Assembly (NCBI RefSeq): GCF_900142395.1
Contig: NZ_FRAS01000001.1
Location: forward strand, 62,001-126,000
Origin: Hymenobacter psychrotolerans DSM 18569
GTDB lineage: Bacteria; Bacteroidota; Bacteroidia; Cytophagales; Hymenobacteraceae
Reading direction: 5' to 3'
Length of the DNA stretch: 64,000 nucleotides
This document shows positions 61,026 to 64,000 of the stretch, in pieces (positions within the stretch are counted from its first letter, which is position 1; every line of letters starts with the position of its first letter). The translations under genes were made by a program, and so were the position numbers. Below the pieces are notes generated by a model that made no database searches, was not told the origin of the DNA, and saw only the letters and a list, made by a program, of their open reading frames with translations.

Positions 61026-61056
61026 CAAAGGTACCACCCATTTAGGTTTCGGCCAA
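61026..61056 (-). promoter_or_regulatory. Promoter of feoAB
   Basis: On the minus strand the -7 element TACCTTTG (61026-61033) and the TTG of a T-rich -33 element (61054-61056) are spaced by 20 bases. The leader before the feoA ATG is about 25 bases. I could not recognise a Fur box by eye. Confidence 0.55.
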
Positions 61057-61156
61057 AAATTGAAAGGCTGGTACTCTTACAATCAGAACGGCCGCTCAGA
61101 TTGCCCTATAACTATTCCTTTCCGCAATTGCATCTTTATAAATATTTGAAGAATAC

Positions 61157-61189
61157 TTGCCACATATCGGCATTATCACTTTAATTTTG
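61157..61189 (+). promoter_or_regulatory. Promoter of the carboxypeptidase-regulatory-like gene
   Basis: TTG (61157-61159) and TAATTTTG (61182-61189) are separated by 22 bases. The ATG at 61215 is 25 bases downstream. Confidence 0.55.
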
Positions 61190-61214
61190 GCATATAACAC
61201 TAGTCTGCCTACAT

Positions 61215-62114
61215 ATGCTTCAACGCCTACTTGCCTTTTTTACTTTTCTCCTATTGTTTCCGGCCCTAGGCATGGCCCAGGAGAACCGTCTTTCCGGCCG
61301 CATCGTCGACCAGAAGACCAAGGAACCGATTCCGTTTGCTTCTATTGGCCTCAAAGAAGAGCAAACCGGAGCCCTGACCAACGAGTATGGCTTTTTTCAG
61401 ATGGCTACGCCTGAGAAAAGCGCCCACGACTCCCTCATTGTGCTGGCGCTGGGCTTTAAACGTGTGGCGGTGCTGGTGAAGCGCGGGGTTTCCCAAACTG
61501 ACATCATCATTGAGGTGCCCAAGCGCGTTATCGAGCTGCAGAACGTGACCGTAAAGGGCGGCAAGGTGAAAGACCTGGCCCTGGGTTCTAAATCGAGTAC
61601 GCCCGGTGAAGGCATGATTCAGGGGATGCCCGGCAGCCAGTACGCCTTCTTCGTGAAGAACGACAAGGGCAAGAAGCTCGGCAACATCCGCTCGGCCTCC
61701 TTCTACATCGGCGAAAACGGCTTCCCACGGGAGCCTTTCCGGGTTCGGATTTACAAGGCTGATGGCAACTACAACTCGCCCAACACCGACCTGCTCACCG
61801 AAAACGTGGTAGTGTCGGCCCCCAAAGGAGGCGCCTGGTATACCATAGACCTGACGTCTTATAACATTGAGGCCCCGACCGAAGGCTTCTTCGTAGCCAT
61901 GGAGTGGATTGTGAGCGGCGACAAGTTCTACACCACCAACTTCATGGACACCTACACGCCCTACGGCCAGATTATGCGTCCTACCTTCGAGTTCAAGGAA
62001 AGCCGCACCTGGAGCTACACTATGGGCAAGGGCTGGAGCCTGCTCACGCTCTCCAGCAACGGCCAGCGCTACAACGCCATGATTAAGGCGGAAGTAGACA
62101 TGATTAAGGACTAA
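61215..62114 (+). CDS. Secreted protein with carboxypeptidase-regulatory-like domain
   Basis: The 299-residue protein starts with a signal peptide (MLQRLLAFFTFLLLFPALG, cleavage near MAQ), followed by a CarboxypepD_reg-like beta sandwich: LSGRIVDQKTKEPIPFASIG, then GALTNEYGFFQM and ALGFKRVAVLV. The second half, about 170 residues, is a different beta-rich domain (SFYIGENGFPREPFRVRIYK, then WYTIDLTSYNI). Bacteroidota carry many such proteins on the outer surface, often for sugar or TonB-linked binding. Function is unknown here. Confidence 0.9.
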   Translation: MLQRLLAFFTFLLLFPALGMAQENRLSGRIVDQKTKEPIPFASIGLKEEQTGALTNEYGFFQMATPEKSAHDSLIVLALGFKRVAVLVKRGVSQTDIIIEVPKRVIELQNVTVKGGKVKDLALGSKSSTPGEGMIQGMPGSQYAFFVKNDKGKKLGNIRSASFYIGENGFPREPFRVRIYKADGNYNSPNTDLLTENVVVSAPKGGAWYTIDLTSYNIEAPTEGFFVAMEWIVSGDKFYTTNFMDTYTPYGQIMRPTFEFKESRTWSYTMGKGWSLLTLSSNGQRYNAMIKAEVDMIKD

Positions 62115-62127
62115 CCCCATATAAGTA

Positions 62128-62177
62128 GCCAAACAAAAAGGGCGGGCTCCACTCGGAGCCCGCCCTTTTTGTTTGGC
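62128..62177. terminator. Strong bidirectional intrinsic terminator
   Basis: A 23-bp perfect stem (62128-62150 with 62155-62177, 4-base loop) separates the convergent secreted-protein and OmpA-family genes. Confidence 0.9.
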
Positions 62178-62187
62178 CGCTGTTCGG

Positions 62188-62808
62188 CTACTTAATTACC
62201 GCAATTTCTACGCGGCGGTTCTGCTGGCGGCCTTCCGCCGTGGCATTGGATGCCACCGGCGCCGACTCGCCCATGGGCTCGATGCTGACGCGGGCGTCGC
62301 CCATGCCACCGTTCATGGCCAGCCATTTCTTCACGGCCTCGGCACGCTTGGCGCTTAGTTCGCGGTTGTAGCTTTTGTCGCCGCGCGAATCAGCGAAGCC
62401 CATTACGCGCACTTGGCTTTTGCCGTGGCGACGGCCAATGGAAGCAGCAATTTCCGACAGCGCCCGGGTTGCGGTAGGCTTGATGTCGGCTTTGTCGGTG
62501 TCAAACAGCACGCTTTCCTCCAGACCATACACGCCGAACTTCTCGTCGCCGCGCACCGAAATTTCGGGCAGGTCAATTTCTTCGTAGGCCACGTCCGCCA
62601 GCTTGGCTTTGGACATGTCCCAGGCTGCATCGGCAGCACTCACGGTAGCAGCAGCCGCGTCGGCTACTGTGGCGCCGTCGCGGGCCACGACGGCCGTATC
62701 CGTGGTAGCTTCGCTGAGCTGGTCTTTTTCTTCGGGTTTCTTCAGGTCGTTGCAGGCCGAAGCCAGCAGCGTGGTGGCTGCCAGAGCAGTAAGTAAATGC
62801 TTTTTCAT
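62188..62808 (-). CDS. OmpA-family lipoprotein
   Basis: The 206-residue protein has a signal sequence ending near SAC (a loose lipobox, Cys19), an Ala-rich linker of about 60 residues, and a C-terminal OmpA domain: SVLFDTDKADIKPTATRALS, VRVMGFADSRGDKSYNRELS and EGRQQNRRVEIAV. The OmpA domain binds peptidoglycan. The overall plan is that of a Pal-like lipoprotein that holds the outer membrane to the wall; the tol genes are not in this window. Confidence 0.9.
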   Translation of the reverse strand: MKKHLLTALAATTLLASACNDLKKPEEKDQLSEATTDTAVVARDGATVADAAAATVSAADAAWDMSKAKLADVAYEEIDLPEISVRGDEKFGVYGLEESVLFDTDKADIKPTATRALSEIAASIGRRHGKSQVRVMGFADSRGDKSYNRELSAKRAEAVKKWLAMNGGMGDARVSIEPMGESAPVASNATAEGRQQNRRVEIAVIK

Positions 62809-62883
62809 AGAAAAGGGGGTTGGGAGAAAGAAGCTGACCAGCCCGCGTAGGTAGCAGACTGGTCAGCGGGAAAAATGGGAAGC

Positions 62884-64000
62884 TTATTTTGCCGGAGCTG
62901 TGTGGGCCACAATCCAGGAACGAATTATTTCCTGAGCTGCAGGCGAGAAGTTGCCTTGCCGCTTGCCGTTCACAATGGGCCACTCGGCGTAGCTGGGCTG
63001 GAAAAGGTGGTTCACCCCGAGCAGCTTCTTGCTGGTTACGCTTTGGCTGTTGCGCAGGCCTCGGGACAATCCCTCCAGATTGGGCTCGGGCGCCACTTGC
63101 ACGTCGGCGGTGCCATTGAGCAGCAGCACCGGGCATTTCACTTGCGGCAGCTGTTGCACGGGGTTAAAATCCAGGAAATAGCGGTAGCGGGGCGAGGTAA
63201 ATGCGGCGGCACTGGCCTCTACAGCCTCATTGCCGGTACCCGTATAGATCTGGCGGAGCAGGTTGGCTACTATGCCCCGGGCCTGCGCTCCGTCCGGCGT
63301 GTTCCGAATGACTTCGAACATGTTCTGCTGGCGCTTGGTCGACAGGTCAACCTGGGCGTCGGCAAATCCCAAGGAACGCAGGCGGGCTTTCTCCTGCTGC
63401 ACCGCCAGTTCACTGCCTGGCACCCCGTAAGCAGCCAGCGTCACGACGAAAGCAGGCGGCAGCGGCTGTGCGGCGGCCAGCAGCGCCACGTTGCCGCCCT
63501 CGCCGTGTCCAATCACGCCAATCTGGCCCAGATTGATTTCGGAGCGGGTGCGCAGATAGTTAAGGCTGGCCTGCACGTCGCTCACTAGGCTGGCCGTGGT
63601 AGCCTGCGCCAGTTCGCCGGTAGAGCCGCCCACCCCCCGGTCGTCGAAGCGGAGCACGGCAATGCCCCGGCGGGTGAGGTAGTCGCCGAGTACGCCCATC
63701 ATGGCATAGCCCCCCACGGTGCCTTCCCGGTCGTGCGGGCCGGCGCCCGAGAGCAGCACCACGGCCGGAAACGGCCCCGGGCCGGCCGGAATGGTCAGCA
63801 TACCCGCCAGGCGCAGGTTCTCTGCGTCGTTGGCATAGGCCACTTCTTCCTCGCGGTAGGGCGGCGTAAGGCGGGCTTTGGGTGCCGTATTGATGGCGGG
63901 AGCGGCAAAAGACAGCGTAAGCGGCGAGTGCAGGCCCGGCTGCTGCCACTGGCCTTCTATCTGCTTGCCATCGGGCGCCAGCCGGCCTACAAAGCTGCTG
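62884..64000 (-). CDS. Alpha/beta hydrolase, partial (5' end outside window), nucleophile serine replaced
   Basis: The frame is open to the right edge of the window, so about 370 residues of the C-terminal part are seen. It has the hydrolase fold: FPAVVLLSGAGPHDREGTVG, AVLRFDDRGVGGSTGELAQA and the elbow GVIGHGEGG. In this family the elbow is GHSEGG; here the serine is glycine (codon GGC), so the usual nucleophile is absent. The C-terminal histidine region LLGVNHLFQPS remains. It may be inactive, a repurposed binder, or bear a sequencing error. Secretion cannot be judged because the N-terminus is missing. Confidence 0.88.
   Translation of the reverse strand, partial: SSFVGRLAPDGKQIEGQWQQPGLHSPLTLSFAAPAINTAPKARLTPPYREEEVAYANDAENLRLAGMLTIPAGPGPFPAVVLLSGAGPHDREGTVGGYAMMGVLGDYLTRRGIAVLRFDDRGVGGSTGELAQATTASLVSDVQASLNYLRTRSEINLGQIGVIGHGEGGNVALLAAAQPLPPAFVVTLAAYGVPGSELAVQQEKARLRSLGFADAQVDLSTKRQQNMFEVIRNTPDGAQARGIVANLLRQIYTGTGNEAVEASAAAFTSPRYRYFLDFNPVQQLPQVKCPVLLLNGTADVQVAPEPNLEGLSRGLRNSQSVTSKKLLGVNHLFQPSYAEWPIVNGKRQGNFSPAAQEIIRSWIVAHTAPAK

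Noticed and set aside
60996..61060. Fur box upstream of feoA
   Set aside because: The stretch has a good promoter match, but I see no 19-base Fur-type palindrome by eye.
1..64000. tRNA, rRNA, insertion sequences, prophage or CRISPR arrays
   Set aside because: I looked for cloverleaf-like T-loops, rRNA signatures, transposase genes and repeat arrays and saw none; small non-coding RNAs cannot be excluded by eye.

Overview
The window is a contiguous stretch of a GC-rich bacterial chromosome from the phylum Bacteroidota, most likely a Hymenobacter-like member of the Cytophagales. The evidence is the Bacteroidota promoter signature TAnnTTTG ahead of many genes, the lack of Shine-Dalgarno reliance, TonB/ExbB/two-ExbD clusters of the Bacteroidota type, DUF6089 (PorG-like) outer membrane proteins beside uppS-bamA-skp-skp, a 600-residue-class acyl-CoA dehydrogenase, and typical Bacteroidota GTG/TTG starts. 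No rRNA, tRNA, CRISPR array, prophage or insertion sequence was found. Two genes run off the edges: recG at the left and an alpha/beta hydrolase at the right.

Layout: (1) 1-5.4 kb holds the recG 3' end, a small membrane-anchored protein, a secreted protein of unknown function and glutamate dehydrogenase. (2) 5.4-14.4 kb is a minus-strand fatty-acid degradation region: acyl-CoA dehydrogenase, thiolase, a four-helix-bundle insert, a fused hydroxyacyl-CoA dehydrogenase/enoyl-CoA hydratase, a MarR regulator and a long-chain acyl-CoA ligase. An identical 14-mer lies upstream of both marR and the acyl-CoA dehydrogenase and is a candidate operator. (3) 14.6-17.6 kb has an arginase-fold protein with altered metal ligands, a cytochrome b5-like protein, murQ and an unknown protein. 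(4) 17.7-21.8 kb has a small acidic lipoprotein, der, era and hemH. (5) 21.9-26.4 kb has a PRC-barrel protein and several membrane proteins of unknown role (DUF2157, DUF389). (6) 26.5-30.1 kb has cysteine desulfurase, glmM and mazG.

(7) 30.4-37.5 kb is a TonB-system cluster: exbB, exbD, exbD, tonB, a second tonB, a small membrane protein, a PstS-like lipoprotein and a periplasmic TPR protein. (8) 37.5-51.1 kb is a long minus-strand envelope cluster: yqeY, cvpA, a glutamine amidotransferase, a hydrolase, a CBS protein, a small Omp85 protein, nadK, two PorG-like proteins, uppS, bamA, two Skp/OmpH chaperones and rluD. (9) 51.3-58.5 kb has pdxJ, mnmH and selD (selenium modification of tRNA), a membrane protein, a TPR histidine kinase, a hydrolase and an RsmI-like methyltransferase. 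(10) 58.5-64 kb has feoB/feoA, a surface-type protein with a carboxypeptidase-regulatory-like domain, an OmpA-family lipoprotein and the partial hydrolase.

Most of the window is well-known core metabolism and envelope biogenesis. The unusual points are local: the putative MarR regulon, two long palindromic repeats of one family, a terminator-like hairpin inside a signal-peptide coding region, two enzyme-fold proteins with substituted catalytic residues, and a mobile-looking four-helix-bundle cassette within the beta-oxidation cluster. I found no convincing entirely new multi-gene system.
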